Assembly: GCA_030682795.1 (NCBI GenBank)
Contig: JAUXNJ010000047.1
Location: 62,001-126,000, forward strand
Length of the DNA stretch: 64,000 nucleotides
Direction of reading: 5' to 3'
Source of the DNA: Sphingobacteriaceae bacterium
GTDB taxonomy: Bacteria; Bacteroidota; Bacteroidia; UBA7662
Part shown: piece after piece, positions 10,684-19,443 of the stretch
Layout: every line of letters begins with the position of its first letter
Numbering within the stretch: position 1 is the first letter of the stretch
Position numbers and translations under genes: made by a program
Notes under the pieces: model-generated
What the model was told of the DNA's origin: nothing
Database searches by the model: none
What the model saw: only the letters and a program-made list of their open reading frames with translations

Positions 10684-11437
10684 CTTTTTTTTGGTTGAGT
10701 TGACGGAGCATTTGGTATTTATCGAAGGTATAGCGCGCATTTCCTGCGGCAATCAGCCTGCCAGCTTTGCCATCCAAAAAGCCCAACTGCAGCACATAAC
10801 CTTTGAACCAGCGAAAGGCAGCTTTGTAGTAGGGTGTTAGGGCATATGCTATTTTTTTTTGATCATGCATTGCTATGGCTGCAGCCTTTGCGAATTTTTG
10901 ATTTTGAAGCGCGAAATCAGCTGCTTGATCGTAGGTATAATGTAAGAGGTCTCCATGGAGTTGAAGTACTTTGCTGCCAGGTTTGAGCACAATTTTATCG
11001 TGAGGATTTAAGCCTCCCCAGCGGCCTTTTTCTTTTTTGAAGAGTCTGATCTTTTTGTCGGGATACCAGCCCCCATGTTTGATCCATTGACCTGCGAAGT
11101 TATTCAGTCGGTTCATGTGATAAGCATCGGCAGGAACAGTTCCTTTTTTTACATCCAAAATACTTTGCTGTAGTTCGAAAGAAAGACATTCGTCGGCATC
11201 AAGTGATAAAATCCAGGCAAATTCCGCCAAAGTAGCCGCACGATTTTTTTGTTCAATGTGCCCGTCGAAGGCGTGGTAGCTGCATTTGGCACCTAGTTTT
11301 GTGGCAATAGCAACGGTTGCATCGGTGCTCCCAGAGTCTAAGACAATGATTTCATCTGCCACCGGTAAAAGGGATGCAATGCAGCGGCCGATTTTTTCAG
11401 CCTCATTGAAAGAGATGATGGTAGCGCTAATTTGCAT
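10673..11437 (-). CDS. Glycosyltransferase family 2, LPS core type
   Basis: This 254-residue GT-A fold enzyme begins MQISATIISFNEAEKIGRC. The nucleotide-sugar binding motif is DEIIVLDSGSTDATV, and the DxD-containing segment is WILSLDADECLS. The latter part (GRWGGLNPHDKIVLKPGSKV and LHGDLLHYTYD) matches the pattern of lipopolysaccharide core transferases related to WaaE/KdtX, which add heptose or glucose to the inner core. The start is the ATG at 11437; a TTG 12 bases upstream is less likely. It is the first gene of a four-gene minus-strand cluster with a second transferase, an amidase and NfeD, an envelope-related set. The precise sugar is not determinable here. Confidence 0.85.
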   Translation of the reverse strand: MQISATIISFNEAEKIGRCIASLLPVADEIIVLDSGSTDATVAIATKLGAKCSYHAFDGHIEQKNRAATLAEFAWILSLDADECLSFELQQSILDVKKGTVPADAYHMNRLNNFAGQWIKHGGWYPDKKIRLFKKEKGRWGGLNPHDKIVLKPGSKVLQLHGDLLHYTYDQAADFALQNQKFAKAAAIAMHDQKKIAYALTPYYKAAFRWFKGYVLQLGFLDGKAGRLIAAGNARYTFDKYQMLRQLNQKKDVR

Positions 11438-11487
11438 GATTTGAGCCAAATTTCACGAATGACAACATAGAATTCAAACGACTAGCC

Positions 11488-11495
11488 TATTTTTG
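11488..11495 (+). promoter_or_regulatory. Bacteroidota -7 element TATTTTTG before cystathionine beta-synthase
   Basis: This is an exact match to TAnnTTTG. It ends only 7 bases before the ATG at 11503, so transcription would begin at or within a few bases of the start codon. I see no clear TTG -33 element at the expected distance. Confidence 0.5.
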
Positions 11496-11502
11496 TGACA
11501 TT

Positions 11503-12861
11503 ATGTGGTATAAAAACATCCTCGAAACCATTGGCAACACTCCTTTGGTACAATTAAACAAAGTAGTAGGACCAACGCCAGCGACCATTTTAGCAAAGGT
11601 AGAGACTTTTAATCCAGGTCATTCTACCAAAGACCGGATGGCGTTAAAAATGATTGAAGACGCCGAAAAGGCTGGTAAGTTAAAGCCTGGCTTTACTATC
11701 ATCGAAGGAACTTCAGGCAATACGGGCATGGGATTAGCCATGGCGGCCATTGTGAAAGGTTATAAATGTATTTTTACCACTACCGACAAGCAGTCGAAGG
11801 AAAAAGTGGATGCTCTACGGGCATTGGGAGCTGAAGTGATTGTTTGTCCAACGAATGTGGATCCGGAAGACCCACGTTCTTACTATTCAGTTTCTTCACG
11901 CTTAGAGAAAGAAACGCCTAATTCTTGGAAAGCCAATCAATATGACAACCTTTCAAATCGCCAAGCGCATTACGAGAGCACCGGCCCCGAAATCTGGGAG
12001 CAAACCGAAGGTAAAATCACCCATTTGGTGGTTGGGGTTGGCACAGGCGGTACCATATCGGGTATTTCTAGGTATTTGAAAGAAAAAAATCCCAACCTAC
12101 AGGTTTGGGGTATCGATACCTATGGCTCCGTTTTTAAGAAATACAAGGAGACCGGCATTTTCGATAAAAATGAAATATATCCTTACATCACCGAGGGCAT
12201 TGGCGAAGATTTTCTTCCCCAAAACGTTGATTTTAGTCTGATTGATCATTTTGAAAAGGTCACAGACAAGGACGCAGCCATTTATACCCGCAGAATTGCC
12301 CGTGAAGAGGGGATTTTTGCAGGTAACTCAGCAGGTTCGGCCATTGCCGGCTTGGTTCAAATGAAAGATCGGCTCAAGGCAGGTGACGTAGTTGTAGTAG
12401 TATTTCACGACCATGGTACGCGCTATTTAGCTAAAATGTTCAATGATGATTGGATGCGGGAGCGCGGTTTTATTGTGCCAGAAGTGAAGCGAGCCATAGA
12501 TTGTATTAGCAACCGTTTGCATTTGCCGATGGTTACTGTGGAGGCCGAGCAAACCATTGGCGAAGCCATGCACAAGCTCATGCATTTCAACATCAGCCAA
12601 ATGCCTGTGAAGTCGGGAGATAAGTTTGTGGGCTCCATCAGTGATCATGTGCTTTTGAGTCGATTGGTAGACGAACCAAATCTGCGTTCCAAAAAAGTAA
12701 GTGAAGTGATGCGTGAGCCATTTGCCATGGTAGATAAGGACCTGCCACTTGCTAAGATAGCGGGCCTTATGGACAAGCAATTAGGTGCTGTTTTGGTCCA
12801 AATAGATGCAAATACCATTCAAATCATCACCAACCACGACATCATCAAAGCATTGTCGTAG
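11503..12861 (+). CDS. Cystathionine beta-synthase-type PLP enzyme with tandem CBS domains
   Basis: The 452-residue protein has an N-terminal PLP fold: NILETIGNTPLVQLNKV, the Schiff-base Lys in NPGHSTKDRMA, the Asn-loop EGTSGNTGMGLA, and the phosphate loop GVGTGGTISGI. Two C-terminal CBS repeats follow from about residue 335 (LPMVTVEAEQTIGEAMHKL and VSEVMREPFAMVDKDLPLAKI), as in eukaryotic-type cystathionine beta-synthase. It would condense serine with homocysteine, or act as an O-acetylserine-dependent variant; the CBS pair could bind an adenosyl ligand. The next gene starts 3 bases after its stop, so they form an operon. Confidence 0.9.
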   Translation: MWYKNILETIGNTPLVQLNKVVGPTPATILAKVETFNPGHSTKDRMALKMIEDAEKAGKLKPGFTIIEGTSGNTGMGLAMAAIVKGYKCIFTTTDKQSKEKVDALRALGAEVIVCPTNVDPEDPRSYYSVSSRLEKETPNSWKANQYDNLSNRQAHYESTGPEIWEQTEGKITHLVVGVGTGGTISGISRYLKEKNPNLQVWGIDTYGSVFKKYKETGIFDKNEIYPYITEGIGEDFLPQNVDFSLIDHFEKVTDKDAAIYTRRIAREEGIFAGNSAGSAIAGLVQMKDRLKAGDVVVVVFHDHGTRYLAKMFNDDWMRERGFIVPEVKRAIDCISNRLHLPMVTVEAEQTIGEAMHKLMHFNISQMPVKSGDKFVGSISDHVLLSRLVDEPNLRSKKVSEVMREPFAMVDKDLPLAKIAGLMDKQLGAVLVQIDANTIQIITNHDIIKALS

Positions 12862-12864
12862 GCG

Positions 12865-13653
12865 ATGTTGCATAAAATTGTTATTGACCAGTTAGGGCGG
12901 GAGGTGGTTTTAAAAAACACCCCACCGCAACGCATTGTATCGCTGGTGCCCTCTCAAACTGAACTGCTCCATGCATTGGGGCTGGAAGAAGAGGTTGTTG
13001 GCATCACCAAATTTTGCATTTTTCCGAAGGAGTGGACCAAGAGTAAGAAAAAGATTGGTGGCACCAAAAATGCTAAAATTGAGGAAATTTTAGCACTGCA
13101 ACCAGACCTTATTATTGCCAATAAAGAGGAGAATGAAAAAGGTACGCTGGAATTACTGGAACAATTTTGTCCGGTTTGGATCAGTGATGTACGTGATTTA
13201 GCGTCGGCGCTTGAGATGATTCAAGCCTTGGCTGAGATCACTGGCAAGCAGGATGAGGGGAGTAAAATTCATGCAGCCATACAAAGCTCCTTTCTTTCTT
13301 TAAAGCCAGTTTTGGAAGGGAAACGTGTGGTATATGCTATTTGGCGTAATCCATGGATGTTTGCTGGCTCAGATACTTTTATTCAAGACGTATTAGTGCG
13401 AATCGGAGCCATCAATGTTTTGGCAACAGGTCAAAGCCGGTATCCGCTTGCCGAGCTTGAAACCATCAAAGCATTAAATCCTGACCTGGTGCTATTGAGC
13501 TCAGAACCATTTCCATTTAAAAAGAAACACATAAAGGAGCTCCATGATTTAGGTCTGACCTCGGAAGTTAGGGTAGTAGATGGTGCATTTTTCTCCTGGT
13601 ATGGCAGTCATTTGTTGGGTACTGTAGATTATCTAGAAGCAACATTTAGTTAA
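12865..13653 (+). CDS. Helical-backbone metal-receptor (BtuF-like) protein without signal peptide
   Basis: This 262-residue protein has the Peripla_BP_2 pattern: RIVSLVPSQTELLHALGLEEEVVGIT, KIGGTKNAKIEEILALQPDLIIA, and the C-terminal lobe (RIGAINVLA, LNPDLVLLSSEPFPFKKKH). These proteins normally bind cobalamin, siderophores or haem for ABC import. Here the protein begins MLHKIVIDQLGREVVL with no signal peptide or lipobox, and no permease or ATPase gene is adjacent, so it may work in the cytoplasm. It is tightly coupled to the cystathionine beta-synthase gene 3 bases upstream. The ligand is unknown. Confidence 0.82.
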   Translation: MLHKIVIDQLGREVVLKNTPPQRIVSLVPSQTELLHALGLEEEVVGITKFCIFPKEWTKSKKKIGGTKNAKIEEILALQPDLIIANKEENEKGTLELLEQFCPVWISDVRDLASALEMIQALAEITGKQDEGSKIHAAIQSSFLSLKPVLEGKRVVYAIWRNPWMFAGSDTFIQDVLVRIGAINVLATGQSRYPLAELETIKALNPDLVLLSSEPFPFKKKHIKELHDLGLTSEVRVVDGAFFSWYGSHLLGTVDYLEATFS

Positions 13654-13770
13654 AAAAAAGAAAAATATGTGATAAAACCCCCTTGTAATTGGAGGGCAGT
13701 TTTTTGCATATTTTATTCTTTTTTGTTCAATTTAGTTTGATTTGCTATATTAGTATGATTATTACTTTAT

Positions 13771-15417
13771 ATGAAGATACACAACTACAAACTGCTTATG
13801 GTAGCGATGTTCGCAACTATTGCAACTGTCGCACAAGCACAAAACAAATCGGCTTATCAGCAGCCGAATAAATGGACCATTGGTTTAACAACGGGTTTGA
13901 CTGCTCCTTTCCATGATGTGCGGCCTTCTGAGTATGGTGAGCCATCTGATTTGTCTTACAATTTGGGTGGTCATCTGACCTATTGGATGAGTCCAGCCTT
14001 AGGGTTAAGAACGCAAGTTTCTTACGGCAATGTAAACGGCAAAATTCGACAAAACGCTTACCTCAATCGTTTAAATTTTACCGGCCCGGTTACGAGTTCA
14101 ACAGTTTATTACGAAGGACTATTACAAGGGGTTATCAACTTTTCGGCTCTTGGTTTAAAAGGATATAAAGTGGAGCCTTTTGAGCGAAAATTCAATGTTT
14201 TTGCAACACTTGGCTTGGGCTTAACGAACTTTTACGCCAAGATGAAAGATGCAAACGGCGATTTTATTAATACGGTTGATTTTGGCAGGGCGAGTGGTAC
14301 CAGTTTTGTTTTGCCTATAGGATTAGGAATGGCCTATAAAATTTCACCTAAATTTCACCTGGAGTTCGATTTGAATTTGAGAAATATTAATTCAGACGCT
14401 TTTGATGGTTTAGTAGTTCAAAAGGCCAGTGGCTCAGGAACAAACGAGCCCAATTTTGGTAGAAATCTAGATAAGTTTGCTACTGTCAATGTGAGTTTTG
14501 TAATGCATTTAGGTAAGAATAGACAAGGGAATTCTAATGTTTGGGCAAGCAGTTATTCACAGCAACAGTATGCTGAACTAAGTGAAGATCTAAACAAATT
14601 CGAAAGCCGCGTGAGAGAACAAGGCCGTAAGAACCAAGAACAGGATTTGAGCATTGTTGCTTTGGAAGAAAAGATCGCACTTTTGGAACGCCAACTGCGG
14701 AGTTCAGAGGTGGAGATGAAAAAGGATAGTGACGGAGATGGCGTGCCAGATGTATTTGATAAGGAATTTACCAAATGGGATTTAACGGGTTTGATGCCAA
14801 GTCCATGCGGATGGTCTGAGGAAGAACTAAGCACCCTACGCATTCGGGCGAGAAACAATGAAAAGATTTTGGTAGATGGCTCAGGAATTGCATTAGATGT
14901 AGATAAAGATGGTATTCCTGATCATTTAGACAAATGTCCAACCATTCCTGGCATAGCTGCTTGCGGTGGCTGTAAACTTGAGCCGAAACCAGAAACCATG
15001 AAAATTTTAACGGATTTACAATCCATTGAATTTGAGTCGGGTTTAAGTGATTTTGTAGATTGTAGCAGAAAACGCACCAAAGCCCTTCAAGAAGAATGTA
15101 AGATTAAGCAGGACAAGGATGTTTTAAATCTTCAAAATTTAGCCCTGTACTTGAACGAATCTACCAATATGACTTTTAAACTTAGGATTACCGGCCATAC
15201 CGATGATGTGGGAGCTGCCGAAACCAATCAAGTTTTATCTGAAGACAGAGCGAAGAGCGTGCGTGATCGTTTGGTCTCAATGGGGGTGGCTTCTAGTCGT
15301 ATTATTGTTGAAGGTAAAGGCGAAGAGGAACCTAAGTTTGGCCCAAGTGGTACAAACGGACAATTTACCACAGCTGATAGAAATCGGAACCGCAGGATTG
15401 AACTGGTTATTGAGTGA
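13771..15417 (+). CDS. OmpA-family outer-membrane protein with TSP3-like calcium repeats
   Basis: The 548-residue protein has a signal peptide (cleavage near TVAQAQ) and an eight-strand-type beta-barrel (about residues 30-250). A predicted coiled coil follows (YAELSEDLNKFESRVREQ through ALEEKIALLERQL), then two thrombospondin type-3-like acidic repeats (DSDGDGVPD and DVDKDGIPDHLDKCP), a Cys-rich stretch (AACGGCKLEP), and a C-terminal OmpA domain with the peptidoglycan-binding LRITGHTDDVGAAETNQVLS...RAKSVRD and NRRIELVIE. It tethers the outer membrane to the wall. The 117-base upstream spacer is AT-rich, and a strong terminator follows, so the gene is probably monocistronic. Confidence 0.92.
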   Translation: MKIHNYKLLMVAMFATIATVAQAQNKSAYQQPNKWTIGLTTGLTAPFHDVRPSEYGEPSDLSYNLGGHLTYWMSPALGLRTQVSYGNVNGKIRQNAYLNRLNFTGPVTSSTVYYEGLLQGVINFSALGLKGYKVEPFERKFNVFATLGLGLTNFYAKMKDANGDFINTVDFGRASGTSFVLPIGLGMAYKISPKFHLEFDLNLRNINSDAFDGLVVQKASGSGTNEPNFGRNLDKFATVNVSFVMHLGKNRQGNSNVWASSYSQQQYAELSEDLNKFESRVREQGRKNQEQDLSIVALEEKIALLERQLRSSEVEMKKDSDGDGVPDVFDKEFTKWDLTGLMPSPCGWSEEELSTLRIRARNNEKILVDGSGIALDVDKDGIPDHLDKCPTIPGIAACGGCKLEPKPETMKILTDLQSIEFESGLSDFVDCSRKRTKALQEECKIKQDKDVLNLQNLALYLNESTNMTFKLRITGHTDDVGAAETNQVLSEDRAKSVRDRLVSMGVASSRIIVEGKGEEEPKFGPSGTNGQFTTADRNRNRRIELVIE

Positions 15418-15430
15418 TTTAACTAGATAT

Positions 15431-15467
15431 AAAAAAGGGGTGTTAGCGAACTAACACCCTTTTTTTG
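15431..15467 (+). terminator. Rho-independent terminator after the OmpA-family gene
   Basis: A 9-bp perfect stem GGGTGTTAG / CTAACACCC with a CGAA loop is flanked by A6 and T7, so the hairpin is symmetric and could work in both directions. It begins 14 bases past the stop codon. Confidence 0.95.
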
Positions 15468-15525
15468 TTTGGGCTATTTTGTATTTTGGGCGCGGTTGTT
15501 GCGTTGTTGATTGAAACCTCTTCTT

Positions 15526-17100
15526 ATGAAATACGCTGTTTATTTTTTGGCTGTTTTTTGCTTCACATTTCAAATGGCAAAGGCCAGTGTTCCTCAAAAT
15601 TTACCTTTAACAGAAGTACAAGTTTACTTGCAATCCGCCAAACTCACGCACAAGGGAAACTTAACGCTCAAGCCGGGTAAACAAATGCTTCAGTTAAAAG
15701 GATTAGCCTCTGAAATTGATGAAACAAGTTTACAATTGTTTGGAAACGATCAAATTGAAATATTGAGCTTTCAATTATTGAGAACGCCATTGAGAACGGC
15801 AACAAAACCACTTCAATTGGCTGCAATGATGGACAGTCTAGATCAAATGCAATTCGAAATGGAGCTGTTACGAGCGAATAAAGAGGTTTTTATACAAGAA
15901 CAGCAGCTTATTTTGGGAAATAAAGCTATTGGTGGCCAACAAGGAGTTAGTGTGGAGCAATTACAAAAAATGGCTGATTTTTATAGACTTAGATTGCAAG
16001 ACTTGAATGTTAGAATTGCAAAAGGTCAAAACGAGGTCAATCTGCTTGCCAAAAAAAGTGCGGATTTGAAAGCAAAAATTGAAAAGGAAAGAAAGGCCTT
16101 ACCTGAGTTTGAGGTAATGCTGGAGGTGCAAATAAATTGTACAAAAGCAGGACAACAGCAGTTAACCATCTCTTACCTGAGTGAAGCAAGCTTTTGGGAG
16201 CCTGTTTATGAATTAAGATCGGCAGGTATGGGCAAACCTCTGCAAATAGAACTCAATGCAAAAATATCACAGCATACTGGTCTTCACTGGGACCAGGTGA
16301 ATTTGCGCATTTCCACTGCGTTACCACAGCGGCACACAAGCAAACCAGAATTAAACCCCTGGGTATTGGATTTTTACGAAGCCGTTCAAATGTATGGTGC
16401 AGCCGACAGTGAAATGGGGGTGCGGATGTCCAGAGCTGAATCAATGCCAGAGCCGGCAAAAGCTAAAGTCAATAATTTTGTTCGTTCATCTGCATTTTTG
16501 AATCTCGAATATCTACCGAAGCAACAGTACACGGTAAAGAGTGAAAAGTCTGAAATCATTCCGCTAGAATCTCATTTATTGTCAGCCACTTATAGGCATT
16601 ATGCCGCTCCACGTTTAAGTAAAGAAGCCTATTTGATGGCGTATGTATTGGGCTGGGATAGCTTGAGGCTGCTCCCGGGTCAAGCGAGCATTTATTTTGA
16701 ACAAACCTTGATTAGCAAAAGTTGGCTGGATTTTTCTGCACTTAGCGACACCTTGGAGCTGGCTTTGGGAATTGACCAGGCCATTAAAATTGATTTTAAA
16801 GAACAGTTGTCGTTTACTGATAACAAACGCCTTATGCAGCAGCAAAGAAAACAACTTCAGTATACTTGTGAAATCCGCAATAGCCACGCTTCGGCCATTC
16901 AATTAACCTTAGAAGATCATGTGCCTGTTTCTGTTCAAAAAGAAATTGTGGTAGATGATATTCAGCTTGCAGGGGCTGAACATACCGTACAAACTGGAAG
17001 GATAAAGTGGCAACTAGAGATACCAGCGAATGGAATTAAAAAAATAAATTACGGATTTTCAGTGAGGTATCCTAAAAACAAAAGGATCACAAATTTGTAA
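15526..17100 (+). CDS. MuiA-like protein (DUF4140/DUF4139)
   Basis: The 524-residue product has a signal peptide (MKYAVYFLAVFCFTFQMAKA). An N-terminal DUF4140-type domain follows (LTEVQVYLQSAKLTHKGNLTL...QLKGLASEIDETSLQL), then a coiled-coil middle (QLQKMADFYRLRLQDLNVRI; NLLAKKSADLKAKIEKERK) and a DUF4139 C-terminal domain (QQLTISYLSEASFWEPVYELR...WDQVNLRISTALPQ; LRLLPGQASIYFEQTLI). Relatives are called mucoidy inhibitor MuiA, but the biochemical role is unknown; it is probably periplasmic or surface-located. I chose the ATG at 15526 over an upstream TTG. The next gene is 7 bases downstream, so they form an operon. Confidence 0.85.
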   Translation: MKYAVYFLAVFCFTFQMAKASVPQNLPLTEVQVYLQSAKLTHKGNLTLKPGKQMLQLKGLASEIDETSLQLFGNDQIEILSFQLLRTPLRTATKPLQLAAMMDSLDQMQFEMELLRANKEVFIQEQQLILGNKAIGGQQGVSVEQLQKMADFYRLRLQDLNVRIAKGQNEVNLLAKKSADLKAKIEKERKALPEFEVMLEVQINCTKAGQQQLTISYLSEASFWEPVYELRSAGMGKPLQIELNAKISQHTGLHWDQVNLRISTALPQRHTSKPELNPWVLDFYEAVQMYGAADSEMGVRMSRAESMPEPAKAKVNNFVRSSAFLNLEYLPKQQYTVKSEKSEIIPLESHLLSATYRHYAAPRLSKEAYLMAYVLGWDSLRLLPGQASIYFEQTLISKSWLDFSALSDTLELALGIDQAIKIDFKEQLSFTDNKRLMQQQRKQLQYTCEIRNSHASAIQLTLEDHVPVSVQKEIVVDDIQLAGAEHTVQTGRIKWQLEIPANGIKKINYGFSVRYPKNKRITNL

Positions 17101-17107
17101 TTACACC

Positions 17108-17614
17108 ATGAAATTGCCACTGCTGCTTTTCGCTGTTTTGTTTTCAATTACTGCTCATGCACAGCGGGTGGATAGCGTTTCAAATCCTTATAAATTAGCT
17201 CTGCTCGATGGATACAAGCCATTGCAGCATCAAAAAAACGCGAATATCGTACTGGGGAGTTGGAGCGTATTGTCGATGGGCGCAGGGGCTTATCAGCTTT
17301 TTAGTCCCAACCCCTTTATCAAAGCGATGGGTATGCAAAACCTCATATGGGGCGCGGTTGATGGCGGTATTGCTTTGTATGGAAGTTATCATTTGTCCAA
17401 TACCGATTGGTCCTCGAAAAACTTGCAGCTTGAACGCGAAAAATTTCGTAAAATCTTGTTGATTAATACTTTGTTGGACGTTGGCTATTTGGCACTCGGC
17501 TTTGGCTTGTCAAGGGCGGCAAATGCAAAGTGGCACGGACATGGGTATGGCATTTTGATACAAGGAGGTTTTTTGTTAATGTTTGATGGTATCAATTATG
17601 CATTGACCTTCTAA
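17108..17614 (+). CDS. Small exported or membrane protein, DUF6992-like
   Basis: This 168-residue protein has a signal peptide (MKLPLLLFAVLFSITAHA). Three or four hydrophobic segments follow (IVLGSWSVLSMGAGAYQLF, IWGAVDGGIALYGSY, TLLDVGYLALGFGLS, YGILIQGGFLLMFDGINY). The order and the closing GYG...QGgFLL.FD.i.Y motif resemble the small uncharacterised membrane family annotated DUF6992 in Bacteroidota; I recognise the pattern but cannot confirm it. It lies 7 bases after the MuiA-like gene and probably shares its transcript. Function unknown. Confidence 0.7.
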   Translation: MKLPLLLFAVLFSITAHAQRVDSVSNPYKLALLDGYKPLQHQKNANIVLGSWSVLSMGAGAYQLFSPNPFIKAMGMQNLIWGAVDGGIALYGSYHLSNTDWSSKNLQLEREKFRKILLINTLLDVGYLALGFGLSRAANAKWHGHGYGILIQGGFLLMFDGINYALTF

Positions 17615-17662
17615 ACCAGCAATTTTTACGAAATTCTTCATGTAAACCACAAATTGAAACCT

Positions 17663-17670
17663 TATTTTTG
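17663..17670 (+). promoter_or_regulatory. Bacteroidota -7 element TATTTTTG before pckA
   Basis: This is an exact match to TAnnTTTG, 41 bases before the pckA ATG. It implies a transcription start near 17676 and a leader of about 35 bases. No convincing -33 TTG is seen. Confidence 0.5.
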
Positions 17671-17711
17671 CGCTTTCGTATAAAAAACCACCAACGTTTA
17701 ATTTATTTTCA

Positions 17712-19328
17712 ATGAATAATTTTGGATTGAAAGCAGAAAAAGCCAGTTTAGAAAACATTGGCTTACAGCATGTTGCAGCGGCGCATTGGAATCTTACGCC
17801 AGCCGAGTTGGTGGAAGAGTGTATTATCAGAGGGGAAGGGCAGTTAACCGATACTGGGGCCTTGGCAGCAGATACGGGTGAATTTACTGGCCGCTCACCG
17901 AAAGATCGTTTTGTTGTAAAAGATGCAATTACGACAGATACTGTATGGTGGGGGGATGTAAATATCCCATTTGACCCTCAGGATTTTGACAATCTCTTCA
18001 ATCGCGTTGCTGCTTATTTGGCCAACCGTGAAGTATTTGTAAAAGATTCATATGCGTGCGCCGATCCGAAATATAGATTGAACATCCGTGTAGTAACAGA
18101 ATTGGCCTATTCAAACTTATTCTGTCACAATCTCTTCTTGCGTCCAACCAAAGAAGAGATCAAAAATACAGTGGATCCCGACTGGCACATTGTCTGCGTA
18201 CCAGGCTTTAAGGCTGATCCTAAAATTGACCATACACGTCAACACAATTTTGCCATCCTCAATTTTACTAAAAAGATGATTCTCGTGGGTGGCACAGGTT
18301 ATACCGGTGAGATGAAAAAAGGCATTTTTGGCGTGTTGAATTATCTTTTGCCCCAAGAGCACAAAGTATTGTCGATGCACTGTTCGGCCAATATTGGCGA
18401 TGACAACGATACAGCCATTTTCTTTGGTTTATCCGGTACAGGAAAAACCACTTTGTCGGCTGATCCAAACCGTGGTTTAATCGGAGATGACGAGCACGGT
18501 TGGGGCGATAACAGCATTTTTAATTTTGAAGGTGGCTGTTATGCGAAATGTATCAATTTATCTGCCGAAAAAGAGCCTGAAATTTGGAAGGCAATTAAAT
18601 TTGGCTCCATAGTAGAGAACATTGAGTTTTTTGAAGGTACTACGACCGTAGATTACGATAACGGTACCAAAACTGAAAACACCCGTTGTGCTTATCCGAT
18701 TGATCACATTGAAAATGCAGTTAATCCTTCAGTAGGTGGCATTCCTAAGAACATCTTTTTCTTAACTGCGGATGCTTTTGGGGTTTTACCTCCTATCAGT
18801 AAGCTCAGCACAGAACAAGCCATGTATCATTTCATTTCTGGATATACTGCCAAGGTGGCTGGTACCGAAGTAGGAGTAACGGAACCGCAAACTACTTTTT
18901 CGGCTTGTTTTGGTAAAGCCTTTTTGCCTTTGCATCCGGCTAAATATGCTGATTTGCTAGGTAAGAAGTTAGAAGAAAATAAAGTGAATGTGTGGTTGGT
19001 AAATACTGGCTGGACAGGCGGATCTTATGGAGTAGGACATCGCATGTCACTAAAATATACCCGAGCTATGATTACTGCTGCTTTGGAAGGTGATTTAAAC
19101 ATTGTGAATTTTGAAAATCATCCGGTATTCGGCGTAAGCATGCCAACGAGCTGTCCAAACGTTCCAGATGAAATTTTAAATCCTAGAAATACCTGGTCAG
19201 ACAAAGAGGCTTACGATGCCAAAGCCAATCAGTTGGCGGAAGCCTTTGTGCAGAATTTTGAGAAATATAAAGAAGGAGCAAGTGCCGCTATTTTGTCAGG
19301 AGCTCCTAAAGTGCTCTCAAGCATTTGA
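17712..19328 (+). CDS. pckA: ATP-dependent phosphoenolpyruvate carboxykinase
   Basis: PckA interconverts oxaloacetate plus ATP with PEP plus CO2, controlling gluconeogenesis or, in some Bacteroidota, CO2-fixing fermentation. The 538-residue length is standard. Visible motifs are the substrate-binding TGRSPKDRFVV, the kinase-1a P-loop GLSGTGKTTLSAD, the metal-binding GDDEHGW, and the adenine-binding region NTGWTGGSYGVG. It has its own promoter-like element and terminator, so it is monocistronic. Confidence 0.97.
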   Translation: MNNFGLKAEKASLENIGLQHVAAAHWNLTPAELVEECIIRGEGQLTDTGALAADTGEFTGRSPKDRFVVKDAITTDTVWWGDVNIPFDPQDFDNLFNRVAAYLANREVFVKDSYACADPKYRLNIRVVTELAYSNLFCHNLFLRPTKEEIKNTVDPDWHIVCVPGFKADPKIDHTRQHNFAILNFTKKMILVGGTGYTGEMKKGIFGVLNYLLPQEHKVLSMHCSANIGDDNDTAIFFGLSGTGKTTLSADPNRGLIGDDEHGWGDNSIFNFEGGCYAKCINLSAEKEPEIWKAIKFGSIVENIEFFEGTTTVDYDNGTKTENTRCAYPIDHIENAVNPSVGGIPKNIFFLTADAFGVLPPISKLSTEQAMYHFISGYTAKVAGTEVGVTEPQTTFSACFGKAFLPLHPAKYADLLGKKLEENKVNVWLVNTGWTGGSYGVGHRMSLKYTRAMITAALEGDLNIVNFENHPVFGVSMPTSCPNVPDEILNPRNTWSDKEAYDAKANQLAEAFVQNFEKYKEGASAAILSGAPKVLSSI

Positions 19329-19343
19329 ATTCCATCAATTTAG

Positions 19344-19368
19344 AAAACCGGCTTAGGCCGGTTTTTTT
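19344..19368 (+). terminator. Rho-independent terminator of pckA
   Basis: The stem CCGGC / GCCGG is extended by A-T pairs (AAAACCGGC / GCCGGTTTT), with a TTAG loop and a T7 tail, starting 15 bases past the pckA stop. Confidence 0.92.
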
Positions 19369-19420
19369 GTTTTATGACTTTCCTTAACAGTTAAAGACAT
19401 ATAGCTGCCTTAAAAAATGT

Positions 19421-19438
19421 AAATTCGAGTTCGAATTT
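19421..19438 (+). repeat. 18-base inverted repeat directly before the TPR gene
   Basis: The arms AAATTCGA and TCGAATTT are perfect and separated by GT. The repeat ends 5 bases before the ATG at 19444 and overlaps a one-mismatch -7 element (TAAATTCG at 19420-19427). With only a 2-base centre it is a better dimer-binding site than a hairpin. Confidence 0.6.
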
Positions 19439-19443
19439 TTTTT

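Noticed and set aside
13673-13705. Possible terminator hairpin after the BtuF-like gene
   Set aside because: The arms (CCCCCTT against GGAGGG) contain a mismatch and a wobble, so I do not claim it as a terminator, though a T-run follows.
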